Positions 40,143 to 49,733 are shown, numbered from the stretch's first letter. The stretch is 64,000 nt of DNA from an uncultured Persicobacter sp. (GCA_947498325.1 CANMKE010000002.1:1-64000), one strand, 5' to 3'. The notes: generated by a model from the letters alone, not told the origin. Made by a program: numbers and translations.

Positions 40143-42559
40143 TAAAAATAAATCCGATACTGCGGCACCACAAACAGCCCCAGCTGACTGACCTGCGTGA
40201 TTTGCTCGGTGCGGCTATTATAATTGGTGGTGTAGGCATTTTGGCGATTGGTCAAATTTTGAATATCAATCACCCATTCGTGGGTCAATTTCTTTTGGTT
40301 CAGGCGCAGGCCAATCTTGAAATCCCAACGGAAATAAGGATCCATTTTTTCGCTGTAAGGATCATCCTCCCGACGCACTTCCTTGCCTTCCTTTCGGCTT
40401 TCTTCCAAATCAATCGGCGTAAAATATCGACCGCCAGCCACCACCACTTTCGTGTCGGCAGTCAATGTCAGATTTGAGCCCAAGGCCCATTCTTTTCCCA
40501 CCAAAGCATTCGTTACCACTTCGCTGTTGAAAGCCGTATTTCGCCAAATGCCATCGGATCCCTGATATTTTGAGCCAAAGACACTACCGGTCAACAATGC
40601 GTAAAACTGATTGGCGAATTGCCGTTCGACGGTCAGCTCCATTCCATAATTTCGACCAATGCCTTCATTGACCAAACCGAATTTATAAGGCAGAGCAAAG
40701 TCATCGCCTGCATTGAGCATACTGAAGCCTGACGGCTGTGCCTCTACGGGAATATCATACAAGTCTTGATAGTAAATTTCGGACTTGATCGACCAATATT
40801 CCGCCAACTGATAATTCATACCCAACACATAATGAATCGATCGGCTCATGCCCAAATTCAAGTTGTCTTGCAGACCAGTGTCCGTGCCATCAAACTCGGG
40901 TTTTGCATACAAAACAGGAATCGGCTGTGTCTGACTATGCATCCCAAAACCCGCACTCACCGACAGGCGGTCGGTCCACTGATAGCTCAGATTAATCCGT
41001 GGTTCTATGGCAAACTGATCATTTAGAAAATAATAACTCCCATAAATACCTGACTTCAGTTGCCATTTCGGAGCAAAGCGGTACAACCAATCGGTATAAG
41101 CCTGTACCAATTGCGTATTTCCCTTTCCCTCACGGTAAGTATGCCACGTATCCGCATAATTGATATAAGTACTGTCCGCAAAATCATTGATGAAATTGGT
41201 CAGCATCACACCCGATCGAGTCGTGTGTTTGCTGTTCCATTTTCGGTTGATGAAATAATGTGCCACCAAGCGATCCTCCAGATTATGTGAAAAGATTTCC
41301 TGTCGGGCGGAAGGTACATTCTGTTGCCAAGTCAAGGTATCCACCTGCACCCCATTTTGCTGATGCGTATAGGCAAGGGTCAGTTTTCCGTAAGTTTGTG
41401 CATCAAAAAAGTAGGTGTGTGATAGCCCTGTTACCAAAGTCTGACTTGTATTGTAAATATCTACATTCTCATTTCCGTACAAATCCGTGTCATCGCTTTC
41501 CAGATCCAAATCACTGCCCAGAATATCAATCGAGCTTTTTCCACCCAAAGCAAAAACCGACAGCTTGCCTGCATTTTTCAGCGGAAAATTAAGCTTCATG
41601 GATAAATCCTGATACTGAGGGACAGCTGATCCTGTACCGAAATTCAAGCCAATTTTTTTGAAAAGATCAAGAGTCGAGTAGCGATAATTGATCAAATAGG
41701 TTGCATTGCTATTTTTCGAAAAAGATCCTTCAGCACCCAGTTCAATCCCATTGAACCCGATTTGTCCCGTAAACATCGGTCGCCCAACTTTTCCGTTGCG
41801 CATCGTCAGGTCAAAAGCCCCCGAAAGCGCATTCCCATAAGATGCAGGAAAAGCCGAGGTCATGAAATCACTGCGCCCCAAGGCATTGGTATTTAACATC
41901 CCGACAGGTCCACCCGTTGAACCAAAAGAAGCAAAATGATTTGGACTCGGGATGTCAATATCCTCCAGTCGCCAAAGCACACCCATCGGCGAGTTCCCTC
42001 GGATGATGATATCATTTCGACCGTCATTGGCACCCGACACCCCTGCAAAATTCGTCGCCATACGGGCAGGATCATTTCGGCTACCCGCAAAACGCTCCGT
42101 CAGTTCAGTATCAAATCCACGACCCGATACCAGCGCCATTTCATTGTTCGGTCGGGCATCTGTTTTTTGTTCCTGAATGACCAGCTCCTCCAACTGCGTC
42201 GCCTGTTCGGTCAATTCAATATTCAGTTGGGTGCTTCTTCCACCCACCACCAAAATCGAGCGCAAAAACTGTGGTGCGTAGCCCATCGCCGAAACCTTGA
42301 GCGACTGCCTGCCGAGCGGTACATTTTTCAACTGAAAACGCCCATCAGCATCGGTGGTCGTTCCCAACAGCGGTTCGTGATCCGCCAAAATAATATTAGC
42401 CCCAATGATCGGATAACCAGAGTCGCTATCTACGATTTGTCCCTGTACCGTTTGACCTTCCTTCGCCAAGGCTCGCCCCGAAAAACAGGACAGCAGAAGA
42501 ATAAAAAACAGGCTCAAAACCCAACTATTTCTACAATATTCAATGTGGTACTTTTCCAT
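40142..42559 (-). CDS. TonB-dependent outer-membrane receptor with carboxypeptidase-like domain
   Basis: An 805-aa receptor. The signal peptide region is at about 12-33, followed by a carboxypeptidase-D regulatory-like domain (VQGQIVDSDSGYPIIGANIIL ... GTTTDADGRFQLKNVPLGRQSLKVSAMGY, about 38-112). The plug has RFAGSRNDPARMATNFAGVSGANDGRNDIIIRGNSPMGVLWRLEDIDIPSPNHF. The 22-strand barrel follows and ends in YRIYF with the terminal aromatic. There is no SusD partner and no FecR/sigma pair next to it, so the substrate (peptide, siderophore or glycan) is open. Its TAG stop abuts a REP-like element. Confidence 0.93.
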   Translation of the reverse strand: MEKYHIEYCRNSWVLSLFFILLLSCFSGRALAKEGQTVQGQIVDSDSGYPIIGANIILADHEPLLGTTTDADGRFQLKNVPLGRQSLKVSAMGYAPQFLRSILVVGGRSTQLNIELTEQATQLEELVIQEQKTDARPNNEMALVSGRGFDTELTERFAGSRNDPARMATNFAGVSGANDGRNDIIIRGNSPMGVLWRLEDIDIPSPNHFASFGSTGGPVGMLNTNALGRSDFMTSAFPASYGNALSGAFDLTMRNGKVGRPMFTGQIGFNGIELGAEGSFSKNSNATYLINYRYSTLDLFKKIGLNFGTGSAVPQYQDLSMKLNFPLKNAGKLSVFALGGKSSIDILGSDLDLESDDTDLYGNENVDIYNTSQTLVTGLSHTYFFDAQTYGKLTLAYTHQQNGVQVDTLTWQQNVPSARQEIFSHNLEDRLVAHYFINRKWNSKHTTRSGVMLTNFINDFADSTYINYADTWHTYREGKGNTQLVQAYTDWLYRFAPKWQLKSGIYGSYYFLNDQFAIEPRINLSYQWTDRLSVSAGFGMHSQTQPIPVLYAKPEFDGTDTGLQDNLNLGMSRSIHYVLGMNYQLAEYWSIKSEIYYQDLYDIPVEAQPSGFSMLNAGDDFALPYKFGLVNEGIGRNYGMELTVERQFANQFYALLTGSVFGSKYQGSDGIWRNTAFNSEVVTNALVGKEWALGSNLTLTADTKVVVAGGRYFTPIDLEESRKEGKEVRREDDPYSEKMDPYFRWDFKIGLRLNQKKLTHEWVIDIQNLTNRQNAYTTNYNSRTEQITQVSQLGLFVVPQYRIYF

Positions 42560-42918
42560 GACAGATCATTTGTTTTTTGGTCGAAATTGATGATGAGCAT
42601 TCGATAATTTTCTCAGCAATAAATGCCAAACCGTGGCCAACCATGAGCATAGCTGTTCCATGTCAAAAATAACCGATAACCTGTAAGTGGTACGCCTTCT
42701 CTACCTTACGCACTATCTTGCTATTCAGCCCCTTTGAAGGCCTATTAATTATGGATCAAGGGGAATAAACTCCCCAAAGGAAATGGAGCACATGGCATTT
42801 TCTGAGAGATTTATCATCTCATCAACCACAATTTCTGAAGATCCCGACAGACGGTCGCCGTCATAGGAAAATTAGGGTTTAGTTTGGGGTAATTAGCGCT
42901 ATTATGGGCTTATAAGCA
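42560..42918. other. 359-bp intergenic region without recognised features
   Basis: This lies upstream of the TonB receptor gene and downstream of the LytTR gene, both leftward. A 20-bp imperfect direct repeat (AGCGCTATTATGGGCTTATA / AGCACTATTTTGGGCTGTTT, about 42895-42935) straddles the LytTR stop. No small gene seen. Confidence 0.5.
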
Positions 42919-43791
42919 CTATTTTGGGCTGTTTGACAATCGCTCTTTCAGCCACACATTCCATTTGGAAGCATAATTTCGGGAGACAGGGATAGGATCT
43001 TCCACCCCCTGAAGCTTTAGTTTTCCACCCCCCGCATTTCCATCCCAAGAGATAACCTTATTAAAATTGACGATATAAGAACGATGGGCTCGGGCAATAA
43101 ATGAACAGTTGATCTGCGACTCGAAATAGGTCAGGCTCCCTCTCAAAATCATACTTTTCTCCGTCCCATTATCCTCCCAATAAAGCGTTACATAATTATC
43201 CGTCGTTTGCATGTACAGCAGTTGATCCGTGGATATATCAACCTGTTCAAACTGATTTTGCCCTGCAAGCACCAATCGATCAGAAGCAGGTGAAATAGCA
43301 CTTTTATTACTTTCTGCTTTCGAATCATCTAATGAGATCAATTCCGAAGACCGCCCAATTTCTCCACTCTTGAGGAGTGTAAAAAAAACCGTTGGAAAGG
43401 TACCGACGAGCATGGTATAATACAAAAATGAAAATACAGTATTGAACGAAGTTGGGAACATATCCAGCGCCATGGCATAGCAACTGTTGAATATGGCAAT
43501 GATGCCAATTTGGAACAAGTGAGCGACAATCTCCTCCCACAATTTCCAGCTATTTCGGGCTTTAATATAAGGAAACAAAGCACGGGACGTCAGGTGCAAA
43601 ACCAAGCCGGTGATCAGCCCAAAACCAGCGGTGATCAATGCTCTTTGATAAGGAACCGTAAAACTCGCCAGGCCAAATGGTGCGAACAAGAATAAAAACA
43701 AGGCGATGAACACAGCGGTACCCCAGGCCATTTTTGCGACCCATTGATGTGCCCATGGATAGGCGATAGGTAGGAGTAGTTTCTTGAGCAT
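42919..43791 (-). CDS. membrane-bound LytTR-type transcriptional regulator
   Basis: A 290-aa protein with four membrane helices in the first ~140 residues (WGTAVFIALFLFLFAPFG, ALITAGFGLITGLVLHL, LFQIGIIAIFNSCYAMAL, LYYTMLVGTFPTVFFTLL). A linker leads to a LytTR DNA-binding domain at about 190-285: DQLLYMQTTDNYVTLYW, MILRGSLTYFESQI, FIARAHRSYIVNFNKV and IPVSRNYASKW. It is a one-component regulator that would sense a membrane signal directly. It may regulate the TonB receptor gene downstream on the same strand; this is inferred only from position. Confidence 0.9.
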   Translation of the reverse strand: MLKKLLLPIAYPWAHQWVAKMAWGTAVFIALFLFLFAPFGLASFTVPYQRALITAGFGLITGLVLHLTSRALFPYIKARNSWKLWEEIVAHLFQIGIIAIFNSCYAMALDMFPTSFNTVFSFLYYTMLVGTFPTVFFTLLKSGEIGRSSELISLDDSKAESNKSAISPASDRLVLAGQNQFEQVDISTDQLLYMQTTDNYVTLYWEDNGTEKSMILRGSLTYFESQINCSFIARAHRSYIVNFNKVISWDGNAGGGKLKLQGVEDPIPVSRNYASKWNVWLKERLSNSPK

Positions 43792-43950
43792 ACCGTCCGA
43801 TTCAATTAATTTTCAACAAAAATAGCAGTGTTTTTTCCGTTGATGCAAAATTATCAAAGTATTTGTGCTTTTCACAGCCCTTACACCCATACCGCTTTCA
43901 CTCTCCCGATTTTGCCGACAAGCATACCCTTAAATAAAATGAAAAATGAT

Positions 43951-43958
43951 TACCTTTG
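43951..43958 (+). promoter_or_regulatory. -7 element (TACCTTTG) of mutS
   Basis: TAnnTTTG consensus 67 bp upstream of the mutS ATG; identical to the gltX box. Confidence 0.6.
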
Positions 43959-44024
43959 CATTTCATTTCAAGTAATATATCACCTGTTTTAGGTTAATCT
44001 CATAGATCAAAAATTTACCACTCA

Positions 44025-46634
44025 ATGGCAAAAGGGAGCAAAGAAACACCATTAATGAAGCAATACAACGCCATCAAGGCGCAATATCCAGGGGCGTTGT
44101 TGCTGTTCAGGGTCGGGGACTTTTACGAAACCTTCTGTGAGGATGCAATCATCGCAAGTAAGGTTTTAGACATTGTTTTGACCAAAAGAGCCAATGGTTC
44201 CGCTTCCCATATCGAGTTGGCAGGCTTTCCCCATCACGCTTTGGATGCCTATTTGCCCCGATTGGTACGTGCGGGTCATCGGGTGGCGATTTGCGATCAG
44301 TTGGAAGATCCTAAATCAGTCAAGGGGATTGTCAAAAGAGGGGTAACCGAATTGGTAACGCCAGGGCTTTCGTTCAACGATCAGGTGTTGGATCAGAAGG
44401 TGAACAACTATTTGGCGTCGGTTTATTTTGGCAAAAATGGACATGGTGTTTCCTTTTTGGATTTATCGACAGGAGAATTCTCTGTGGCTACGGGTGAATT
44501 GACTTATATCGAGAATTTGATCCAGAGTTTTCGTCCGTCAGAAATTCTTTATTGCCGTTCACAGCGAGAGCAATATCAGCACTCTTTTGATGATCAGTAC
44601 AATACCTTCACTTTGGAAGAATGGATTTTCAGCTATGAATATGGCTATGAAAAACTGATTCAGCAGTTCAAAACGGATTCCCTGAAAGGTTTTGGTATTG
44701 AACGATTACAAGAAGGAATTATCTCGGCAGGAGCGATTTTATATTATTTGGAAGATACTGTTCATAAGGAAATTGCGCACATCAACAGCATTTCCCGCAT
44801 TGAAGAGGATCGGTATGTTTGGCTGGATAAATTCACCATCCGTAACCTTGAATTGCTTGCGCCGCAACAAGAAGGCGGTGTGCCGTTGATTCAGGTTTTG
44901 GATCATACTTTGACCCCAATGGGTGGTCGTCTGATGAAGAAATGGTTGGTACTGCCGCTGAAAGACCTGAACGCCATTCAGCATCGACACGCCTGCGTGG
45001 AAGCCCTTTGTGAGGATGAAGAGCTTCAGCTGATTATCCGCGACCAACTGAAAAACATTTATGATATTGAGCGCCTGATCTCCAAAGTAGGGGCGGGGCG
45101 TATTAATCCGCGAGAGCTGACTCAACTGAAAAAGGCCCTGCAAGCTTTAGGGCCAATCCGTGAGCAATTATTGGATTCTCCTTATGCAGAGCTTCAGGCT
45201 TTGGCAGACCGCATTAACCCATGCACCAAACTGCATGAGCGCTTGCAAGAGGTCCTGAAGGAGGATGCACCAATGCTTTTTCATCAGGGGAACATCATCA
45301 ACGATGGTGTCAATGCGGAATTGGATGAATTGCGTGCAATTGCTTTTTCAGGAAAAGACTATTTGGATCAAATCAAGGAAAGAGAGAAGGAGCGCACAGG
45401 TATTCCATCGCTGAAAATCTCTTACAATAAAGTATTTGGTTACTATCTTGAAGTCTCAAAAGCACATCAGGACAAGGTGCCTCAGGAGTGGATTCGCAAG
45501 CAAACGTTGGTGAATGCCGAGCGATACATCACCGAGGAGCTGAAGGTTTATGAAGAGAAGATTTTGGGTGCCGAGGAAAAGCTGTCGGTTATTGAGCAGG
45601 CTATTTTCCGCGAACTCATACAATTTACCGCAGAATACATCGGGCCGATTCAGCAGGATGCTTTTGCGGTGGCGAGCATCGACTGTCTGAGTTCTTTTGC
45701 TGAAAGTGCGCTGACGAATGAATATGTCAAGCCACAAATGACCGAAGAGGTTACGTTGGATATTAAGGGCGGTCGCCATCCCGTGATCGAAAAGCAATTG
45801 CCTATTGGCGAACCTTACATTCCGAATGATATTTTGCTCAACAATGACGATCAGCAAATCATCATCATCACAGGACCAAACATGGCGGGTAAGTCGGCTT
45901 TGTTGCGCCAGACGGCATTGATCGTTTTGATGGCACAAATGGGGGCTTTCGTCCCTGCGTCTGAAGCCAAAATCGGTTGGATCGATAAAGTATTTACCCG
46001 TGTGGGTGCTTCGGATAACCTCTCAAAAGGGGAATCTACTTTTATGGTGGAGATGACCGAAACGGCTTCGATCATGAACAACCTGTCGGAGCGAAGTTTA
46101 ATTTTGATGGATGAAATTGGTCGTGGGACCTCGACTTATGACGGGGTTTCGATCGCTTGGTCGATTGTTGAATATTTGCACAATCACCGAAAAGCCAAAG
46201 CCAAAACGCTTTTTGCGACGCACTATCATGAGCTGAACCAATTGGCGGAAGATTTCAAAGGCATCAAAAATTACAATGTATCGGTGAAGGAAATTGACGG
46301 AAAAGTGATCTTCCTGCGTAAGCTACAAGCCGGAGGAAGTGCCCACAGTTTCGGTATTCATGTGGCGCAGTTGGCGGGAATGCCCAAGCCGATCGTTACC
46401 CGAGCCAATGAAGTATTGGCGCATTTGGAGGACAGCCGCACGAAGGAACGCACCAAAGAGCGCATCGAGGCGATGCCGAAAAATAACTTCCAGATGAATT
46501 TGTTTGATGCCGTGGATCCGCAATTGGCAGAAGTCGAGCGCATGCTCCGCAAGTTGGATGTCAATGCCATGACGCCTGTTGAGGCACTGCTGAAGCTGAA
46601 CGAGCTGAAGGATAAATTGGCGGTGAAGAAATAA
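44025..46634 (+). CDS. mutS: DNA mismatch repair protein MutS
   Basis: An 869-aa mismatch-recognition ATPase. The mismatch-binding Phe-x-Glu is in LLLFRVGDFYETFCEDA near residue 30. Connector, lever and clamp domains follow. The ATPase has Walker A GPNMAGKSALLRQTA (about 615), signature LSKGESTFMVEMTE, Walker B RSLILMDEIGRGTSTYDG and the His-containing ATHYHELNQL. The C-terminal HhH/dimer region (LDVNAMTPVEALLKLNELKDKL) is complete. This matches MutS1 rather than MutS2 (no Smr domain). Its partner MutL is not in the window. Flanked by a consensus promoter and a strong bidirectional terminator. Confidence 0.97.
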   Translation: MAKGSKETPLMKQYNAIKAQYPGALLLFRVGDFYETFCEDAIIASKVLDIVLTKRANGSASHIELAGFPHHALDAYLPRLVRAGHRVAICDQLEDPKSVKGIVKRGVTELVTPGLSFNDQVLDQKVNNYLASVYFGKNGHGVSFLDLSTGEFSVATGELTYIENLIQSFRPSEILYCRSQREQYQHSFDDQYNTFTLEEWIFSYEYGYEKLIQQFKTDSLKGFGIERLQEGIISAGAILYYLEDTVHKEIAHINSISRIEEDRYVWLDKFTIRNLELLAPQQEGGVPLIQVLDHTLTPMGGRLMKKWLVLPLKDLNAIQHRHACVEALCEDEELQLIIRDQLKNIYDIERLISKVGAGRINPRELTQLKKALQALGPIREQLLDSPYAELQALADRINPCTKLHERLQEVLKEDAPMLFHQGNIINDGVNAELDELRAIAFSGKDYLDQIKEREKERTGIPSLKISYNKVFGYYLEVSKAHQDKVPQEWIRKQTLVNAERYITEELKVYEEKILGAEEKLSVIEQAIFRELIQFTAEYIGPIQQDAFAVASIDCLSSFAESALTNEYVKPQMTEEVTLDIKGGRHPVIEKQLPIGEPYIPNDILLNNDDQQIIIITGPNMAGKSALLRQTALIVLMAQMGAFVPASEAKIGWIDKVFTRVGASDNLSKGESTFMVEMTETASIMNNLSERSLILMDEIGRGTSTYDGVSIAWSIVEYLHNHRKAKAKTLFATHYHELNQLAEDFKGIKNYNVSVKEIDGKVIFLRKLQAGGSAHSFGIHVAQLAGMPKPIVTRANEVLAHLEDSRTKERTKERIEAMPKNNFQMNLFDAVDPQLAEVERMLRKLDVNAMTPVEALLKLNELKDKLAVKK

Positions 46635-46668
46635 ACGAGGTTGTTGCATCACGAAAGAGGACTCTCGC

Positions 46669-46765
46669 GATAGCTTTAAAAAAAATCTTTAGTTCAAGCA
46701 TCCCGCTTGGGCTAAAGCAATTCAAACGATTAAAATTTTGATCCAAGCAAGACGTTTGAACCAAA
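46669..46765. repeat. pair of REP-like hairpins after mutS
   Basis: TTTAGTTCAAGC-ATCCC-GCTTGGGCTAAA pairs over 12 positions using two G-U pairs, and TTCAAACG pairs with CGTTTGAA about 25 bases further on. Non-coding. Confidence 0.55.
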
Positions 46766-46790
46766 ACAGGCTCGGTGCATATACAATAAA

Positions 46791-46821
46791 AAAGGCGCTT
46801 GATATCGTATCAAGCGCCTTT
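46791..46821. terminator. bidirectional terminator with 14-bp stem
   Basis: AAAGGCGCTTGATA / TATCAAGCGCCTTT (46791-46804 and 46808-46821), loop TCG, T-run on both strands. It closes mutS and the leftward small gene at 46846-46953. Confidence 0.9.
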
Positions 46822-46845
46822 TTTTGCGTTTTCTTGCTTTGTGCA

Positions 46846-46953
46846 TTACACATTACAGCCGTAAAGCACTGCGCAAAGTACGATCACGAATAACATCACA
46901 TAAGTGAAGTTCATTGAAATCTTAACGCCCGTTTTTTTCTTGTCCTTACCCAT
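46846..46953 (-). CDS. 35-aa single-span membrane peptide
   Basis: Encodes MGKDKKKTGVKISMNFTYVM followed by LFVIVLCAVLYG and a short CNV end. The basic N-terminus and one helix suggest an Nin membrane peptide. An in-frame ATG two codons upstream (46959) would give 37 aa. It resembles the 34-aa peptide of the next gene (TYVML-x-VI-x-x-x-AVL-x-G). It has its own terminator downstream. Confidence 0.6.
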   Translation of the reverse strand: MGKDKKKTGVKISMNFTYVMLFVIVLCAVLYGCNV

Positions 46954-47147
46954 TGTCATCAGTGTTAAAAAGGAAGGCAGTGCATATTTTAGGAGTCATC
47001 GCCCTGCCTATTCCTTAAAGTTAAGTTTTGAAGCCATTTACATGCGATAATCATGTAATGTTCAATGGTTTCATTGCAAAAGTAAAGCCACACTGACAGC
47101 ATTATTGAAAATTAATAGGATTTTTAACATTTGTGTTATTGGAAAAC

Positions 47148-47180
47148 AAAAAAGCACCTGACCGATTAGGGCAGATGCTT
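47148..47180 (-). terminator. terminator of the 47187 small gene
   Basis: Minus-strand AGCATCTG / CAGGTGCT stem with one G-U pair (47153-47160 and 47172-47179), then TTTTTT. Confidence 0.8.
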
Positions 47181-47186
47181 CCTGAT

Positions 47187-47291
47187 TTATTGCAGCACAC
47201 CGAACAGCACTGCGCCAATAATAATCACGCCGAGCATTACATAGGTAAGAACGGTGATGATTTTCTTACTTGCTTTCGCTTTATCTTTCAT
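47187..47291 (-). CDS. 34-aa single-span membrane peptide
   Basis: Encodes MKDKAKASKKIITVLTYVML and then GVIIIGAVLFGVLQ. A lysine-rich head and a single membrane helix. Similar in layout and in the TYVML...AVL-x-G core to the peptide at 46846-46953. The gene is framed by an upstream region after the previous terminator and by its own terminator, which supports it as an independently transcribed gene. Confidence 0.62.
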   Translation of the reverse strand: MKDKAKASKKIITVLTYVMLGVIIIGAVLFGVLQ

Positions 47292-47344
47292 AAAGTTTTT
47301 CTTTGTTTACTTTACTATAACAAGCTCAAGCGATTTTTGTCCAA

Positions 47345-47368
47345 AAAAAAAGCACCCCGAAGGATGCT
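47345..47368 (-). terminator. terminator of the 47390 small gene
   Basis: Minus-strand AGCATCC-TTCG-GGGTGCT: a stem closed by a UUCG-type tetraloop, followed by at least nine T. Confidence 0.85.
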
Positions 47369-47389
47369 TTTCATCAAATATATTTTCTC

Positions 47390-47563
47390 TTAATCAACCG
47401 CTTGTGCCGTTGTTGTTTCTGTAGTCTCAATACTTGCAGTAGTGGTATCATCTTGTACGTGATGATAAACACCGATCGAAAGAGCCAAAATGATAACTGC
47501 GAAGATCATCATTAGTGGGTAAAATGCTTTTCCAATGAAGCTGAATTGTTTCGAATTGCTCAT
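47390..47563 (-). CDS. 57-aa single-span membrane protein with Thr-rich tail
   Basis: Starts MSNSKQFSFIGKAFYPLMMI, followed by a hydrophobic FAVIILALSIGVY and a Thr/Glu-rich tail (ASIETTETTTAQAVD). One membrane helix, N-in likely. It is the third of three consecutive leftward tiny membrane-protein genes (46846-47563), each with its own terminator. Function unknown. Confidence 0.65.
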   Translation of the reverse strand: MSNSKQFSFIGKAFYPLMMIFAVIILALSIGVYHHVQDDTTTASIETTETTTAQAVD

Positions 47564-47737
47564 GTCTATCAGATTAATGTTGAATGGTATAATTTAATTT
47601 TAATCTCAAACGGACTTCAGTCTAAAAAATATGGTTCATTTACGTCCTTCGAGGTATTTTATCAAAAATAAATAATTTTTTATAAATATCCTCTTAGGCA
47701 GTTGATTTACACCTTGATGCAGTCTATTTTTTGCCCT

Positions 47738-47761
47738 AAAAAAAAAGGGCAAAAGCCCTTT
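47738..47761 (-). terminator. terminator of the MarC-family gene
   Basis: AAAGGGC-AAAA-GCCCTTT (47744-47761) with a minus-strand T-run of at least nine. Confidence 0.8.
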
Positions 47762-47872
47762 CTGATCGCATAAATTATAAATAATCTTACTATACTGAAG
47801 TCAAATTAAAAATATTTTAAAAAAACCCTCCATCACCTCAAAAGATGATATTTTTCATGTTATTGAATATTT

Positions 47873-48532
47873 TTATACTGACAGCCCGTGAATCAGCCCC
47901 CAGCCTTCCAGTACAGACTGAATTCCGAACAGGATCATTTGCACTCCCATAACGGCAATAATTAAACCGATGATTCTTGCGATAACGTCCATCAGGTCGC
48001 GACCGAGAAATTTAGTGATCAGTTCACAGTAAATAAAAGAAAAGTAAACGATACTCAGTGTAACTGCGCCAATGCCCACAATGGCAAAAGAGTACCACCA
48101 GCCAGGGTACATTCCTGAGAAGTTCATACCGACTGCCAGCGTACCTGGGCCCGCCAAAATTGGGACCGCAAGAGGCGAAATGGCAATATCCTCTGACGAC
48201 ATATCCTCGCGCTCCACATCCCCTTTAGGGCGATTCTCCTTACTCATTTTCCCCCGAAGCAACTCTACGCCAGCGGAAATCATGATGGCGCCACCCACTA
48301 AACGAAAAGCATTCAGGGTAATCCCGAACATCTGAAAAATCACATTTCCGAGCAGCACGAAAAGTGCCAGCAAAAAGAAGCTGACAATGCAGGCTTTATT
48401 GGCGATTTTACGTCGGGTATGTCCGTCGAATCGCTCCACCAAGCTTGCATAAACAGGGATCAATGCAAAGGGGTTCATCATCGAGAAAAAACCCAAAAAC
48501 ACGGTGGTTAAAAACAATTTGTATGCTATCAT
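47873..48532 (-). CDS. MarC family integral membrane protein
   Basis: A 219-aa protein with six membrane helices. Family marks are SMMNPFALIPVYASL in the first helix pair, LNAFRLVGGAIMISAGVELLRG, ISPLAVPILAGPGTLA in the middle and IIGLIIAVMGVQMILFGIQ at the end. The MarC (NAAT) family was once linked to multiple antibiotic resistance, but that role was withdrawn; transport function is unproven. Monocistronic, leftward. Confidence 0.9.
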   Translation of the reverse strand: MIAYKLFLTTVFLGFFSMMNPFALIPVYASLVERFDGHTRRKIANKACIVSFFLLALFVLLGNVIFQMFGITLNAFRLVGGAIMISAGVELLRGKMSKENRPKGDVEREDMSSEDIAISPLAVPILAGPGTLAVGMNFSGMYPGWWYSFAIVGIGAVTLSIVYFSFIYCELITKFLGRDLMDVIARIIGLIIAVMGVQMILFGIQSVLEGWGLIHGLSV

Positions 48533-48715
48533 AAATCCTGATCAAAGGTGTTGAACCATTTCGATAAATGGTTCGGTGAAATGCAAAGATCAGTCATTTT
48601 TCAGATAAAACATGCGCTTTAAAACGAAATTTGATTTTGAAACACCATAGAAGCAATGAAAATTTAAACCCAATATTTTGCACAAACACCCCTTCACCAT
48701 ATAAAATTTTGAACA

Positions 48716-48750
48716 TAAAAAAAGACCGTCCTAATTTCGGGCAGTCTTTA
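48716..48750 (-). terminator. metF terminator
   Basis: AAAGAC / GTCTTT outer stem with an inner CC / GG pairing; T-run on the minus strand. The remaining 48533-48715 and 48751-48854 hold nothing I recognise. Confidence 0.75.
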
Positions 48751-48854
48751 TCAATACTGAAAATCTTATTTTGGACTACTTTTTTTGTTATACCTGTAAC
48801 TCCTTGGCTTTTATGTCATTGCTATTGGGTGCATTACTTCATCCCTGAACCAAA

Positions 48855-49733
48855 TCAAGAGCGTTTCAGCCACTCAGGCAAAGCCTCAAAAATATCGACC
48901 GTCGCACGCGATTTATTGAGGGTATAAAAATGCAAGCCAGGCGCCCCACGTTCAAGAAGCTCCATACACTGCTTTAAGGCAAGATAAACCCCGACTTTGT
49001 ACATCTTGTCTGGCGAATCCTGTAGCGGTTCCATCGCATTGATGATCTCATCAGGAATATGGGCATTCACCATCGATGAAAAGCGCTTGATCTGCTTGAA
49101 ATTCGTGATAGGCATAATCCCAGGAATAATCCTTGCCTTGATCCCCGCTTTACGGCACCTTTCTACAAAAGAAAAGTAAGCGTCGTTATCAAAGAACATC
49201 TGGGTAACAATGAAGTCTCCGCCTTGCTCCATTTTATTTTTCAGATAACTGATGTCTGAATTCATGTCCACAGCTTCAGGGTGCTTTTCAGGGTAGCCCG
49301 CCACACCAAGCGTTGCATCTGTGATGGTCTTGGCATAAGCAACCAGATCACTGGCATTATTAAAACCGCTTTCCTGAATTTTGAAACTCGACTCTCCTTT
49401 AGGTGGATCGCCACGGAGCAACATAAAATTCTCAATTCCAATCCCTTGAAGGTAATCAAGATCGGTTTTTATTTTCTGCTCATCAGCACCGACGCACGTA
49501 TAGTGTACCATTGTCGTGAGCTCGTGCTTATTCTGGATATAATCCACCAAATCAAAAGTGGCCTCCTGATGACTTCCTCCAGCACCATAAGTAACCGAAA
49601 CGAAATCAGGACTCAAACGTAAAAGTTGCCCCAGGTTGATGCCAAATTCTATATTTGCCCGAGTACTTTTAGGAGGGAAGAACTCGAAAGAGAAGGTTTT
49701 TGATTTTTTTTCAAAAATTTTTTGAATTTTCAT
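48855..49733 (-). CDS. metF: 5,10-methylenetetrahydrofolate reductase
   Basis: A 292-aa FAD-dependent TIM-barrel enzyme that makes 5-methyl-THF for methionine synthesis. Diagnostic segments are FSFEFFPPKSTRANIE with the catalytic Glu, SVTYGAGGSHQEAT, MVHYTCVGADEQ, IENFMLLRGDPPKGE, FIVTQMFFDNDAYF and IIPGIMPITNFKQI. The length matches bacterial MetF. No metH or other methionine gene is adjacent, and I see no SAM riboswitch in the upstream region. Confidence 0.96.
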   Translation of the reverse strand: MKIQKIFEKKSKTFSFEFFPPKSTRANIEFGINLGQLLRLSPDFVSVTYGAGGSHQEATFDLVDYIQNKHELTTMVHYTCVGADEQKIKTDLDYLQGIGIENFMLLRGDPPKGESSFKIQESGFNNASDLVAYAKTITDATLGVAGYPEKHPEAVDMNSDISYLKNKMEQGGDFIVTQMFFDNDAYFSFVERCRKAGIKARIIPGIMPITNFKQIKRFSSMVNAHIPDEIINAMEPLQDSPDKMYKVGVYLALKQCMELLERGAPGLHFYTLNKSRATVDIFEALPEWLKRS

